Shown here in pieces: positions 1 to 10,949 of a DNA stretch of 34,955 nt. The notes under the pieces were generated by a model. That model saw only the letters and a list, made by a program, of their open reading frames with translations. It had not been told where the DNA came from and ran no database searches. Source of the stretch: Betaproteobacteria bacterium (GTDB taxonomy: Bacteria; Pseudomonadota; Gammaproteobacteria; Burkholderiales; SG8-39); NCBI GenBank assembly GCA_029863065.1, contig JAOTWE010000005.1, positions 1-34,955 on the forward strand, written 5' to 3'. A program made the translations under genes and the position numbers. The first letter of the stretch is position 1. The number at the start of each line of letters is the position of its first letter.

Positions 1-327
1 GAACTGTTTTCGCTCGTGCAGCAAGTGCTGCGCGAGTCCGGATTCGAGGAACTCCTGTCCTCGGGCGTGGTGCTGACCGGCGGCAGCTCGGTGATGCGCG
101 GCATGGTCGAGCTCGGCGAGGAGATCTTCCACATGCCGGTGCGCGTGGGCGTGCCGAGATACGCCGGCGGACTCGCCGATGTGGTGCGCAGTCCGCGCTA
201 CGCTACGGCGGTAGGCCTGCTGATGGAAGGCGTGCAGCAGCACCGGCAGGGGCAGCTGTCGCGCCAGGATGGATCGATGCGCGCCGTGCTGGCGCGCATG
301 CGCGAGTGGTTCCAGAGGAATTTCTGA
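1..327 (+). CDS. ftsA: Cell division protein FtsA, C-terminal part (5' end outside window)
   Basis: The open frame enters the window in codon phase 1 and ends in TGA, leaving 108 residues of the C-terminus. FtsA is an actin-like protein that tethers FtsZ to the inner membrane. Visible family marks are the nucleotide-pocket segment VVLTGGSSVMRGM, the PVRVGVPRYAGGLADVV stretch and the terminal amphipathic membrane-targeting helix (RMREWFQRNF). The position immediately before ftsZ, 30 nt away, is the standard dcw-cluster arrangement. The identification is based on these motifs plus context; the N-terminal two thirds cannot be judged. Confidence 0.95.
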   Translation, partial: ELFSLVQQVLRESGFEELLSSGVVLTGGSSVMRGMVELGEEIFHMPVRVGVPRYAGGLADVVRSPRYATAVGLLMEGVQQHRQGQLSRQDGSMRAVLARMREWFQRNF

Positions 328-357
328 CGTTGTTTCAACTGGCAAGGAGGAAACACC

Positions 358-1524
358 ATGTTTGAGATCGTAGACAGTCAAGCGGCAGGGCCGGTCATCA
401 AGGTGATCGGGGTCGGTGGCGCCGGCGGCAACGCTGTCAACCACATGATCGAGCAGGGCGTCGAGGGCGTGGAGTTCATCGCCGTCAACACCGACGCGCA
501 GGTGCTTTCGCGCAACAAGTCGCGCAACCAGCTCCAGCTCGGCTCGAGCGGACTGGGCTCCGGCGCCAAGCCCGAGGAGGCGCGCGCAGTGGCGCTCGCC
601 GAGCGCGACCGCATCGAGGAGTCGATTTCCGGCGCGCACATGGTCTTCATCACCGCCGGCATGGGCGGCGGCACCGGCACCGGTGCCGGCCCGGTGATCG
701 CGGAAGTGGCGCGCTCGCTCGGCATTCTTACCGTGGCGGTGGTCACCAAGCCTTTCTCTTTCGAAGGCTCGAAGCGCATGAAGATCGCCGAGCAGGGCCT
801 CGCCGAGCTTTCACCGCACGTCGACTCGCTGATCGTCATCCTCAATGACAAGCTCGAAGAGGTGCTGGGCGAGGACGTGACGCAGGAGGAGGCGTTCCGG
901 GCCGCCGACGACGTGCTGAACGACGCCGTCGCCGGCATCGCCGAGATCATCAACCAGCCGGGCCTGGTGAACGTCGATTTCCAGGACGTGCGCACGGTCA
1001 TGTCCGAGCAGGGCATGGCCATGATGGGCTCGGCGACCGCCGCCGGCGTCGACCGCGCGCGCATCGCCGCCGAGCAGGCGGTGGCCTGCCCGCTGCTCGA
1101 GGGCGTAAACCTCGCCGGGGCACGCGGCGTGCTGGTCAACATCAGCGCCTCGCGCACCAGCCTCAAGCTGCGCGAAACCAAGGAAGTGATGAACACCATC
1201 CGCGCCTTTGCCGCGGAGGATGCAACCATCATCTACGGCGGGGTGTACGACGACGGGCTCACCGACAATCTGCGCGTCACGGTGGTGGCGACCGGACTCG
1301 GTGCGCCGCTGATGGCGCGCCAGGGCAAGCCGCAGCTGGTGGTGTCGCAGAAGACGGGCACCGATGACCAACCGCTGGCAGGCCAGGGCGCCGTGGATTA
1401 TCAGCAGCTCGACTCGGTGCCGGCGGTGATCCGCCGCAACCGCGCCTCGACGGTCGAAGCCCTGCAGCAGAGCGGCGTCGACAAGTACGACATTCCGGCG
1501 TTCTTGCGCAAGCAGGCCGACTAG
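358..1524 (+). CDS. ftsZ: Cell division GTPase FtsZ
   Basis: Tubulin-like GTPase that polymerises into the Z-ring at midcell. The 388-residue product has the N-terminal nucleotide-binding segment (VIGVGGAGGNAVNHM), the tubulin signature GGGTGTGAG near residue 101, the T7-loop region NVDFQDVRTVM, and the conserved C-terminal peptide DIPAFLRKQ that binds FtsA and ZipA. The ATG is preceded by a strong Shine-Dalgarno AAGGAGG at 344-350, 7 nt upstream, which fixes the start. It follows ftsA by 30 nt and probably shares its transcript; a hairpin lies downstream before lpxC. Length and motifs are normal for the family. Confidence 0.99.
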   Translation: MFEIVDSQAAGPVIKVIGVGGAGGNAVNHMIEQGVEGVEFIAVNTDAQVLSRNKSRNQLQLGSSGLGSGAKPEEARAVALAERDRIEESISGAHMVFITAGMGGGTGTGAGPVIAEVARSLGILTVAVVTKPFSFEGSKRMKIAEQGLAELSPHVDSLIVILNDKLEEVLGEDVTQEEAFRAADDVLNDAVAGIAEIINQPGLVNVDFQDVRTVMSEQGMAMMGSATAAGVDRARIAAEQAVACPLLEGVNLAGARGVLVNISASRTSLKLRETKEVMNTIRAFAAEDATIIYGGVYDDGLTDNLRVTVVATGLGAPLMARQGKPQLVVSQKTGTDDQPLAGQGAVDYQQLDSVPAVIRRNRASTVEALQQSGVDKYDIPAFLRKQAD

Positions 1525-1544
1525 CAGCGCGCTCGCCGGCGACG

Positions 1545-1591
1545 ACGGCGGAGCGCTGCCTATGTCCTCCTTGCCGGAGGCGCTCCGCCGT
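1545..1591 (+). terminator. Hairpin after ftsZ, possible terminator/attenuator
   Basis: An 11-bp perfect inverted repeat (ACGGCGGAGCG ... CGCTCCGCCGT) with a 25-nt loop begins 20 nt after the ftsZ stop. It is followed by a T-rich stretch (GCTTGTCTGTT) but not by a clean U-run, so termination is uncertain. It overlaps the region where an lpxC promoter would sit. Confidence 0.4.
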
Positions 1592-1601
1592 GCTTGTCTG
1601 T

Positions 1602-1607
1602 TAGAAT
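1602..1607 (+). promoter_or_regulatory. Possible -10 box for lpxC
   Basis: TAGAAT lies 25 nt before the chosen lpxC ATG. No convincing -35 hexamer is visible at 16-18 nt spacing, so this is only a candidate based on -10 similarity and position after the ftsZ hairpin. Confidence 0.3.
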
Positions 1608-1632
1608 CTATCGTTCTCTCAAGAAGTTAGGC

Positions 1633-2547
1633 ATGCTCAAGCAACGCACCCTGAAGACCCTGATCCGCGCCAAGGGCGTGGGTCTGCATACCGGGCAGAA
1701 AATCAACATGACGCTGCGGCCGGCGCAGCCCGACACCGGCATCGTCTTTCGCCGCGTCGATCTCGATTCGCCGGTGGACATCCCGGCGCGCGCCGATCTC
1801 GTCGGCGAGACGCGGCTGTCGTCGTGCCTGGTGCACCAGGACATCAAGGTCTACACGGTCGAGCACCTGATGTCGGCGCTCGCCGGCCTGGGCGTGGACA
1901 ACGCCTACATCGATCTCGACGGCCCGGAAGTGCCGATCATGGACGGCAGCGCCGCGCCGTTCGCGCTGCTCCTGCAGCAGGCGGGTCTCGAGCAGCAGGC
2001 GGCGCCCAAGCGCTTTCTGCGCGTGACGCGGCCCATCGAAGTGCGGGACGGCGACAAGTGGGCGCGCCTCGAGCCCTACGAGGGGCTGCGCCTCGCCTTC
2101 TCGATCGATTTCAATCACCCGGTGATCGACAAGACGCGCCAGTCGGTGAGCGTGGATTTCGCCGAGACGTCCTACCTGAAGGAAATCGCGCGCGCGCGCA
2201 CCTTCGGCTTCATGCATGACGTCGAGCGCCTGCGCGAGAACGGGCTGGCGCTGGGCGGCGGCCTGGAAAACGCGCTGGTGCTGGACGAGTACCGCTTGCT
2301 CAACGCCGAGGGCCTGCGCTTCGCCGACGAATTCATCCGCCACAAGGTGCTCGATGCGATCGGCGACCTGTACTTGCTCGGCCGGCCGCTGCTGGGCGCG
2401 TTCTCGGCGCACAAATCGGGGCACGCACTGCACAACAAGCTGCTGCGCGCGCTGCTGGCGCAAACCGCAGCCTGGGAGATGGCGAGCTTCGAGCACGCCG
2501 AACAGGCACCGGCCGGCGTTGCCGGCCTCGTTCGACTGCCGGTCTAG
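1633..2547 (+). CDS. lpxC: UDP-3-O-acyl-N-acetylglucosamine deacetylase LpxC
   Basis: Zn-dependent deacetylase, the first committed step of lipid A synthesis, acting in the cytoplasm. The 304-residue product aligns along its length with my recollection of E. coli LpxC (305 aa), including MLKQRTLK at the start. Zinc ligands fit His78 (YTVEH), His237 and Asp241 ([12 protein letters not shown]), and His264 (SGHALHNK) matches the catalytic histidine. The ORF track begins at an upstream TTG (1594), but homology supports the ATG at 1633. A gene for a small membrane protein starts on the very next base after the stop. The presence of LpxC indicates a Gram-negative LPS producer. Confidence 0.97.
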   Translation: MLKQRTLKTLIRAKGVGLHTGQKINMTLRPAQPDTGIVFRRVDLDSPVDIPARADLVGETRLSSCLVHQDIKVYTVEHLMSALAGLGVDNAYIDLDGPEVPIMDGSAAPFALLLQQAGLEQQAAPKRFLRVTRPIEVRDGDKWARLEPYEGLRLAFSIDFNHPVIDKTRQSVSVDFAETSYLKEIARARTFGFMHDVERLRENGLALGGGLENALVLDEYRLLNAEGLRFADEFIRHKVLDAIGDLYLLGRPLLGAFSAHKSGHALHNKLLRALLAQTAAWEMASFEHAEQAPAGVAGLVRLPV

Positions 2548-2733
2548 GTGCTGCTGGCGCGAGTCCTCGGGCTGCTTGTGGCGGTGGGGCTGGGCGGCTG
2601 CGTGCTGTTGTACCTCGCGAGCGGCGAGCGCAGGTACCTGGACTACGCCTGGCGCATCTTCAAGTACGCGGTTTACCTGTCCGCCTTCGTCCTGTTGCTG
2701 ATTTTTGCGGAGCGGTTGGCGGGCGAATTCTGA
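2548..2733 (+). CDS. Small two-helix membrane protein of unknown function
   Basis: A 61-residue ORF starts at a GTG directly abutting the lpxC stop codon, which suggests translational coupling. It holds two predicted membrane segments (LLARVLGLLVAVGLGGCVLLYL and the YAVYLSAFVLLLIFA stretch) separated by a short polar link (ASGERRYLDYAWRIF). I do not recognise a family or catalytic motif. The position suggests co-expression with lpxC and perhaps an envelope role, which is inference. Its 3' end overlaps the convergent DUF721 gene by 74 nt. It could be spurious, but the abutting start and the clean hydrophobic pattern argue for a real gene. Confidence 0.6.
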   Translation: MLLARVLGLLVAVGLGGCVLLYLASGERRYLDYAWRIFKYAVYLSAFVLLLIFAERLAGEF

Positions 2734-3166
2734 TTCCCTGCCGCTCGAGCAGTACGCCGAGCGCCCGGCGCACCGGGGACGCCGGGCTCAGACGCTCATA
2801 AAGTGCTGATAATTCAGTCTTTCCGCCCTCCGAGAGGGCTATTGCCTTGGGCGGCGCCGGAGCCTCGGCGTGTGACCGAGTTGGTTGCACCCTTACGGAA
2901 ACTGAATTAACCTTCGAACCCTGTTGTAACAAGAACTTACGCAAGCTCTCGGCAATTAACTTTAGCTTTGCCGCCGCCGCCGGATTCGCGGCAAGAAGTG
3001 ATAGTTCGCCGTCGCGGAGATTGACGGCGCGCATTTGTCGAGAGAGCGCAGGCGGGAGAAAATCGGTGCACGATCGGGTGAGCGAGCGCAGTTCGCGCGC
3101 CTTGGCAACGACGCGCTCCATGCCCGCGTCGGCGGTCAGGAAGCGGTCGGCTTTTGAGGGTAGCAA
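2660..3166 (-). CDS. DUF721/DciA-like protein
   Basis: The frame gives a small basic protein with the DUF721 pattern: an N-terminal helix (ERVVAKARELRSLTRSC), then LPPALSRQMRAVNLRDGELSLLAANPAAAAKLK and a strand ending in SVSVRVQP, followed by a disordered Arg/Lys-rich tail. Family members include DciA, the helicase loader of bacteria lacking DnaC/DnaI; whether this copy loads DnaB is inference. The gene order lpxC-DUF721(minus)-M23-secA is a betaproteobacterial pattern. The start is uncertain: TTG at 3166 (168 aa) keeps the segment FLTADAGMERV that I expect in the family, while the first ATG is at 3121 (153 aa). Neither has a clear Shine-Dalgarno. The C-terminus overlaps the convergent small membrane ORF. 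Confidence 0.75.
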   Translation of the reverse strand: MLPSKADRFLTADAGMERVVAKARELRSLTRSCTDFLPPALSRQMRAVNLRDGELSLLAANPAAAAKLKLIAESLRKFLLQQGSKVNSVSVRVQPTRSHAEAPAPPKAIALSEGGKTELSALYERLSPASPVRRALGVLLERQGIRIRPPTAPQKSATGRRRTGKPRT

Positions 3167-3193
3167 GGGGAGTTTGGGTAAAGGGAGTGCCGA

Positions 3194-4144
3194 GTGCAGA
3201 TTATCGTAATACCTGACCGTCTGGCCAAAGCTAGGACGCTGAATGTGTCGACGCGCCACCTGGTGGTGTCGCTGTTCGGCGCCTTGGTGCTGCTGCTGGT
3301 GATGACCGCGGGGCTGTACTGGGTCACGTTTCGCTTTGCCACCGACATCAAGGTGCCGCTGGTGCAGCAGCTGGTGCTGTCGGCCCAGCAGGGCGAAGCC
3401 GAGCGCGCGCGCCAGTTCGTGCAGCAGAACCTCAACGCCATGGCCGTGAAGCTGGGCGAGATGCAGGCGCAGCTCGCGCGTTTGGATGCCCTCGGCGATC
3501 GGCTGTCGAGCATGGCCGGAATCCGGCCCCAGGAATTCCGCTTCAGCGAGGCCCCGGGCCTGGGCGGCGCGCAGCCGACCGCACTGCCGCCGCAGAACCT
3601 GTCGCTCGCCGAGTTCGGCGAAAAACTGTACGTGGTATCGCGCCAGATGGAGAACCGCACCGACATGCTGGGCGTGCTGGAGGCGCAGCTGTTCGAGCAG
3701 GCGGTGAAGAAGAAGCTCATTCCGACGATGATGCCGGTGAACGCGCCCTTCAACGCTTCCGGCTTCGGCATGCGCATCGATCCCTTTACCGGCATGCAGG
3801 CGATGCACGAAGGCATCGATTTCCTCGCCGACCTGGGCTCGCCAATCGTCGCCGCTGCGGGCGGCGTCGTCATATTCGCCGGTTTCCATCCGCAATACGG
3901 CAACGTCGTCGACATCGACCACGGCAACGATCTCGTGACGCGCTACGCCCACGCCACCAAGCTGTTCGTCAGGGAAGGCGACGTCGTGCAACGCGGTCGG
4001 CACGTCGCCGACGTCGGTACGACGGGCCGCTCCACCGGTCCGCACCTGCATTTCGAGGTGCGATTCAAGGGCGTGGCGCAGAATCCGGCGCGCTTCGTGC
4101 TGGCATCGCAGGGCTCGCTGCAGGCCGCGCGCAGCGGCCGCTAG
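3194..4144 (+). CDS. M23 family (LytM-type) metallopeptidase
   Basis: Predicted envelope murein endopeptidase or LytM-type activator. The 316-residue product has a short cytoplasmic N-terminus, one membrane anchor at about residues 24-45 (HLVVSLFGALVLLLVMTAGLYW), a helical, probably coiled-coil, region at about 60-105, and a C-terminal M23 domain at about 190-300. Zn ligands are visible: H and D in MHEGIDF, and the HLHFE motif near the end with the upstream RYAHA histidine. Because the ligands look intact, this is more likely an active endopeptidase than a degenerate activator. The GTG start has AAGGGA 7 nt upstream. It occupies the slot before secA where gammaproteobacteria carry secM. Confidence 0.93.
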   Translation: MQIIVIPDRLAKARTLNVSTRHLVVSLFGALVLLLVMTAGLYWVTFRFATDIKVPLVQQLVLSAQQGEAERARQFVQQNLNAMAVKLGEMQAQLARLDALGDRLSSMAGIRPQEFRFSEAPGLGGAQPTALPPQNLSLAEFGEKLYVVSRQMENRTDMLGVLEAQLFEQAVKKKLIPTMMPVNAPFNASGFGMRIDPFTGMQAMHEGIDFLADLGSPIVAAAGGVVIFAGFHPQYGNVVDIDHGNDLVTRYAHATKLFVREGDVVQRGRHVADVGTTGRSTGPHLHFEVRFKGVAQNPARFVLASQGSLQAARSGR

Positions 4145-4152
4145 CCGGGCCT

Positions 4153-4174
4153 CGCCGGGGCGTCCGCCCCGGCG
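4153..4174 (+). terminator. Strong GC hairpin between M23 gene and secA
   Basis: CGCCGGGGCG TC CGCCCCGGCG is a perfect 10-bp inverted repeat, starting 9 nt after the M23 stop. A T-run follows only after the sequence TGCGTGCTAAAATTTT, so it is an imperfect intrinsic terminator. The hairpin occupies the place where the -35 of the candidate secA promoter would lie. Confidence 0.45.
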
Positions 4175-4181
4175 TGCGTGC

Positions 4182-4187
4182 TAAAAT
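4182..4187 (+). promoter_or_regulatory. Possible -10 box for secA
   Basis: TAAAAT lies 54 nt before the secA ATG, just after the hairpin. No good -35 is visible. It would give a leader of roughly 45-50 nt. Confidence 0.35.
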
Positions 4188-4241
4188 TTTGAGTTTGAAG
4201 GGTATTTTCGCGCGTCCGCAGCCTGGATTGCGCCTGCGCCG

Positions 4242-6989
<2,748 letters not shown>

Positions 6990-6993
6990 GCGC

Positions 6994-8205
6994 ATGGCAG
7001 TGAACCTGCCGGCGCCGGACCCGGCGCAGTTGCATGCCGTTTCCGGCGTCGAGCTGGGTATCGCACGGGCCGGCATCCGCAGGCCCGATCGCAAGGACCT
7101 GCTGATCATGCGGCTCGCGGCGGGCGCGACGGTGGCAGGCGTCTTCACCAGGAACCGCTTCTGCGCGGCGCCGGTCGTGCTGGCGAAGGCGCACCTGCGC
7201 CATGCGGTGCGCGCCCTGGTCGTGAACACCGGCAACGCCAATGCCGGGACAGGGCGCGACGGACTGGCGCGGGCGTTTGCCGTGTGCAAGGCGGTTGCCG
7301 AGGGAATCGATTGCCGCCCGCAGCAGGTATTGCCGTTCTCGACGGGGGTGATCATGGAATCGCTGCCGAGCGATCGGATCGCGGCAGGGCTGCCAGCCGC
7401 ATTGCGGGATTTGCGCGCTGCCAACTGGGCCTCGGCGGCCGAGGCGATCATGACCACCGATACGGTGCCGAAGGCGTATTCGCGAAAGGTGCGTCTGGCC
7501 GGCGGCGTGGCGACGGTCACCGGCATCGCCAAGGGTTCGGGCATGATCCGGCCGGACATGGCGACCATGCTCGGGTTCGTGGCGACGGATGCCCTGGTTT
7601 CGAAGGCAGTCCTCCAGCGCATCACGAAAGCGGCCGCCGATCAGTCGTTCAACGCCATCACAGTTGACGGGGACACGTCGACGAACGACGCCTTCATATG
7701 TCTCGCCACCGGGAAAGGCCCGGTGGCGAGATCGAGAAAGGACGTAAGCGCCCTTGGCCATGCGATCACCGAGGTCGCGCGGCAGCTGGCGCAGGCCATC
7801 GTGCGCGACGGCGAGGGCGCGACCAAGTTCGTGACGGTGCGCGTGGAGCGCGGGCGCAGTCTCGCCGAGTGCCGCAAGGTCGCTTACGCCATCGCCCATT
7901 CGCCCCTGGTGAAGACGGCGTTCTTCGCCGGCGACCCGAATCTCGGGCGCATCCTTGCGGCGGTCGGCAACGCCGGCGTCGCCGGGCTCGACACGTCGAA
8001 AGTGGACCTTTACATTGACGCCGTCCGCGTCGCGAGCCGCGGCGGACGCGATCCCGGCTATCGGGAAGAGCAAGGGGCGGCGGCGATGAAAAAGCCGGAA
8101 TTCTTGGTTCGCGTCGTGCTCAAACGCGGCAAGGCTGCGTGTACGGTGTGGACCTGCGATTTCTCGTACGACTACGTGAAGATCAACGCGGAATACCGAT
8201 CGTGA
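6994..8205 (+). CDS. argJ: Bifunctional ornithine acetyltransferase/N-acetylglutamate synthase ArgJ
   Basis: Transfers acetyl from N-acetylornithine to glutamate in the cyclic arginine pathway. The precursor self-cleaves into two chains at an Ala-Thr bond. The 403-residue product contains the cleavage and nucleophile motif [14 protein letters not shown] with the expected Ala-Thr, the NTGNANAGTG loop near residues 73-82, [10 protein letters not shown], and the C-terminal [15 protein letters not shown] ending typical of ArgJ. The ATG is 4 nt after secA. Whether this copy also makes N-acetylglutamate from acetyl-CoA (bifunctional) cannot be told from sequence by eye. Confidence 0.97.
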   Translation: MAVNLPAPDPAQLHAVSGVELGIARAGIRRPDRKDLLIMRLAAGATVAGVFTRNRFCAAPVVLAKAHLRHAVRALVVNTGNANAGTGRDGLARAFAVCKAVAEGIDCRPQQVLPFSTGVIMESLPSDRIAAGLPAALRDLRAANWASAAEAIMTTDTVPKAYSRKVRLAGGVATVTGIAKGSGMIRPDMATMLGFVATDALVSKAVLQRITKAAADQSFNAITVDGDTSTNDAFICLATGKGPVARSRKDVSALGHAITEVARQLAQAIVRDGEGATKFVTVRVERGRSLAECRKVAYAIAHSPLVKTAFFAGDPNLGRILAAVGNAGVAGLDTSKVDLYIDAVRVASRGGRDPGYREEQGAAAMKKPEFLVRVVLKRGKAACTVWTCDFSYDYVKINAEYRS

Positions 8206-9062
8206 GCGAGGACCTGGAGAAGCTTCTGGCGCGGCTCGAGCTGTTGCTGCCGCCGGCGCCGGCGCCGACCGACTGGAGCGCGAGCATCGCCTTGCGCTGG
8301 CGGAAGACTTCGGGATGGAACGCCCGCGGCTGGCTGCAGCCGGTGCGCCACGTGCACCGCATGCGCCTCGCGGATCTGCAGGGCATCGGCCCGCAGATCG
8401 CCAGGGTGGAGCAGAACACGCGCCAGTTCCTGGAAGACCGGCCGGCCAACAACGTGCTGCTCACGGGTGCGCGCGGTACCGGCAAGTCCTCGATCGTCAA
8501 GGGGCTTCTCAACAAGTACCACAAGCAGGGTCTGCGCCTGATCGAAGTGGAGAAGAACGACCTCGTCGATCTGCCCGCGATCACCGACTTGGTGGCCGGC
8601 CGTCCGGAGCGCTTTCTCGTGTTCTGCGACGATCTCACTTTCCACGGCGCGGAAGACGGCTACATCGCCCTGAAGGTCGCGCTCGACGGCTCGATCTCAA
8701 CCACCTCGGACAACCTGTTGATCTACGCCACCTCCAATCGCCGCCACCTGATGCCCGAGTACATGGCCGAGAATCTGGAGACCAAGTATGTCGGCGACGA
8801 AATTCATCCCGGGGAGACGGTCGAGGAGAAGATCTCGCTGTCGGAGCGCTTCGGCCTGTGGGTTTCCTTCTACCCATTCGACCAGGACGAATACCTGGAG
8901 ATCGTGGCGCACTGGCTCAAGACCTTGGGTTGCGGACCCAAGGAGGCCGCGGCGGCGCGCGAAGAAGCCCTGCAATGGTCGCTGCAGCGCGGCTCGAGGA
9001 GCGGCCGGGTGGCATACCAGTTCGCGCGGGACTGGGCGGGCAAGCACGCCGGGAAGAAGTAG
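8202..9062 (+). CDS. DUF815-family AAA ATPase
   Basis: A single-domain P-loop ATPase of the DUF815 family, usually found between argJ and a mutT-type gene in betaproteobacteria. The GTG start overlaps the argJ stop (GTGA) and gives 286 residues; the ORF track's longer start at 8139 would lie inside argJ. Walker A is GARGTGKSS (about residues 89-97) and Walker B is LVFCDDLTF (about 139-147). A conserved [11 protein letters not shown] segment looks like sensor 1. No membrane segment or protease domain is present. The cellular role of this family is not established, so I give no function beyond ATP-dependent remodelling in general. Confidence 0.9.
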   Translation: MSEDLEKLLARLELLLPPAPAPTDWSASIALRWRKTSGWNARGWLQPVRHVHRMRLADLQGIGPQIARVEQNTRQFLEDRPANNVLLTGARGTGKSSIVKGLLNKYHKQGLRLIEVEKNDLVDLPAITDLVAGRPERFLVFCDDLTFHGAEDGYIALKVALDGSISTTSDNLLIYATSNRRHLMPEYMAENLETKYVGDEIHPGETVEEKISLSERFGLWVSFYPFDQDEYLEIVAHWLKTLGCGPKEAAAAREEALQWSLQRGSRSGRVAYQFARDWAGKHAGKK

Positions 9063-9063
9063 G

Positions 9064-9972
9064 GTGCCGCTCGAGGTCGCCGCGGCCGTGATCCAGCGCG
9101 CCGACGGCGCCTTCCTGCTGGCGCAGCGACCGGCAGGCAAGGTCTACGCCGGCTACTGGGAGTTTCCCGGCGGTAAGATCGAGCCGGGCGAGGCCCCCGA
9201 GCGGGCGCTGGCGCGCGAGCTGCGCGAGGAACTCGGCATCGAGGCCTGCACCAGCTTTCCCTGGCTGACGCGCGAGTACACTTATCCGCACGCCTCGGTA
9301 AGACTGAATTTCTTCCGCGTCACGGCGTGGAAGGGAGATCCGCATCCCAAGGAGCAGCAGGCGATCGCCTGGCAGAGATTTGGCGCACCGCTCGCCGCAC
9401 CGATGCTGCCGGCGAACGCTCCGGTGCTGGCTGCGCTCGAGCTGCCGCACGAGTACGCCATCACCGACGCGGAAGGCCGAGGCACGCGGGAAATGCTCGC
9501 GCGCGTGCGCGCGCGGCTGGCACAGGGGCTGAAGCTGATCCAGGTGCGCGACCGGGGATTGCAGGGCCGCCCGGGATTTGTTCGCGCCGTGGTGCGCTTG
9601 GCGCGCCGCCACGGCGCCCGGGTCCTGGTGAGCGGTGCGCCAGCGGGGGGCGACGGCGTGCACTATACGGCCGCGCAGCTGATGCAGCTCGAGTCTCGCC
9701 CGCGCGACGGCTTGGCCGCGGCGTCCTGTCATGGCGCCGAGGAACTGCGGCGCGCGATGGAACTGAACCTCGACTTCGCGGTGCTCGGACCGGTCAAGCC
9801 CACGCCTTCGCACCCGGACGCGCGCCCCCTCGGCTGGGACGGCTTCGCGGGCATTGCGCGCGGCGCCAGCATTCCGGTCTACGCGATCGGCGGCATGCGG
9901 CGCGGCGATCTCGAGGCCGCCTGGCGCGCGGGCGCGCACGGCGTGGCGATGATCAGCGGCGCCTGGGCCTAG
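9064..9972 (+). CDS. Nudix hydrolase (MutT-like) fused to a ThiE/TenI-like domain
   Basis: The GTG start, 1 nt after the ATPase stop, gives 302 residues. Residues about 1-130 are a MutT-type Nudix domain with a full Nudix box (G37-x5-E43-x7-R51-E-x2-EE), preceded by [18 protein letters not shown]. This is the 8-oxo-dGTP sanitising type. Residues about 135-300 resemble thiamine-phosphate synthase/TenI ([41 protein letters not shown]). The canonical metal-binding Asn-Asp of ThiE is not seen ([12 protein letters not shown] instead), so true thiamine synthesis is doubtful. The stop codon overlaps the convergent yacG stop by 2 nt. Confidence 0.92.
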   Translation: MPLEVAAAVIQRADGAFLLAQRPAGKVYAGYWEFPGGKIEPGEAPERALARELREELGIEACTSFPWLTREYTYPHASVRLNFFRVTAWKGDPHPKEQQAIAWQRFGAPLAAPMLPANAPVLAALELPHEYAITDAEGRGTREMLARVRARLAQGLKLIQVRDRGLQGRPGFVRAVVRLARRHGARVLVSGAPAGGDGVHYTAAQLMQLESRPRDGLAAASCHGAEELRRAMELNLDFAVLGPVKPTPSHPDARPLGWDGFAGIARGASIPVYAIGGMRRGDLEAAWRAGAHGVAMISGAWA

Positions 9973-10148
9973 TCGGCTGCGTCATCGGGCTTGCGGCCGG
10001 TCTCCGGCACGCGATAGTTCTCCGCTGCCCAGTTGCCGAGGTCGATCAGCCGGCAGCGCTCGCTGCAGAACGGCCGCCAGACGTTGTCCACGGCGAAGGG
10101 CGCCGGCATGCCGCAGCGCGGGCAGGGGACCGTTCTTACAGGTTGCAA
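9969..10148 (-). CDS. yacG: DNA gyrase inhibitor YacG
   Basis: A small zinc-ribbon protein; in E. coli YacG binds GyrB and inhibits gyrase. The product is about 59 residues if the TTG at 10148 is used. It has four cysteines in CPRCG and FCSERC plus the family ending [17 protein letters not shown]. No ATG or GTG lies upstream of the first Cys pair in a sensible place, so a TTG start overlapping the last codons of zapD ([11 protein letters not shown]) is the most likely. The ORF track's 154-aa version extends back through zapD and is not credible. It ends overlapping the Nudix-ThiE stop. Confidence 0.9.
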   Translation of the reverse strand: MQPVRTVPCPRCGMPAPFAVDNVWRPFCSERCRLIDLGNWAAENYRVPETGRKPDDAAD

Positions 10149-10894
10149 AAGGTGAGCTCGAAGGCGACGTCCCAGTCTGCGGCCCGCGGCTTGGGGTCTT
10201 CGCTCGCCTGCGTCAGGAAGCGGATGTTGAGCACGTACTTGTTGGCGCTGATTTCGGGTACGCAGTTGGCCGTCGGGTCGAGGCGCACGCGCAGCATCTG
10301 CGCGGTCTTGCCGCCCAGCATCTGCTGAAAGGTGCCAAGCGGCGCCGAGAGGCGCTGCGGCTTGCCGGATTCGCGCAGGATGCGCAGGATGATCGCGGTG
10401 CCGTCGCGCAGCGGAAACAGCGGCCCGGTCCACGCGGCGAGCTGGCCAATGCGCTCTTCAGCCGGGCGATGCAGCCAGAAGTGGTACGACGGCAGATCGA
10501 ATTCACAGGCGCCACCGGGGATGCCGGTGCGCTGCTTGATCGACATCAGCCAGTCGTTCTCCCGGATATACTGGCCAATCTTGCCGGTCATGGAGAAGAG
10601 TGCCGCCGCCGCCTGCTCGATGTCGCGCAGCACGCTCGCCAGCGCCTCCTCGGAGATCTCCGGATTGTTGCGGAACGACATCAGAACCTGCTTCTGCCGT
10701 TCCAGCTCCTGCAGCAGGTCCGATTTCAGGTCGGCGCGGCTCGACACCTCGAGGATCTCGAACAGCGTGAGTATCGCCACGTGGTGATCGAGCGGGTCGG
10801 TGCGCGCGATGAAATGGCGCGAGCGCTCGAACAGATCCTCCAGTCGCAGCAAGGTCCGTATGCGCTCGTTGAGCGGGTATTCGTATGTGATCAC
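10136..10894 (-). CDS. zapD: Cell division protein ZapD
   Basis: ZapD cross-links FtsZ filaments in the Z-ring. The 252-residue product begins at a GTG ([21 protein letters not shown]), matching the typical family N-terminus, and has the helical N-terminal domain and C-terminal beta-domain of ZapD (ends FELTFCNL). The ORF-track start at 11020 would run into coaE and is rejected. It lies in the minus-strand run coaE-zapD-yacG, as in many beta- and gammaproteobacteria, and its 3' end overlaps yacG by about 13 nt. Confidence 0.95.
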   Translation of the reverse strand: MITYEYPLNERIRTLLRLEDLFERSRHFIARTDPLDHHVAILTLFEILEVSSRADLKSDLLQELERQKQVLMSFRNNPEISEEALASVLRDIEQAAAALFSMTGKIGQYIRENDWLMSIKQRTGIPGGACEFDLPSYHFWLHRPAEERIGQLAAWTGPLFPLRDGTAIILRILRESGKPQRLSAPLGTFQQMLGGKTAQMLRVRLDPTANCVPEISANKYVLNIRFLTQASEDPKPRAADWDVAFELTFCNL

Positions 10895-10949
10895 GGCCGC
10901 CCTGCGAAGGTTTGGCGGATTCTGAGTGATTTGCGCGGCGATGACAAAT

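Noticed and set aside
2847-3209. 120-aa plus-strand ORF in the lpxC-M23 gap
   Set aside because: The minus strand of the same stretch encodes the DUF721 protein with a clear family pattern; the plus frame is Ser/Arg-rich and featureless.
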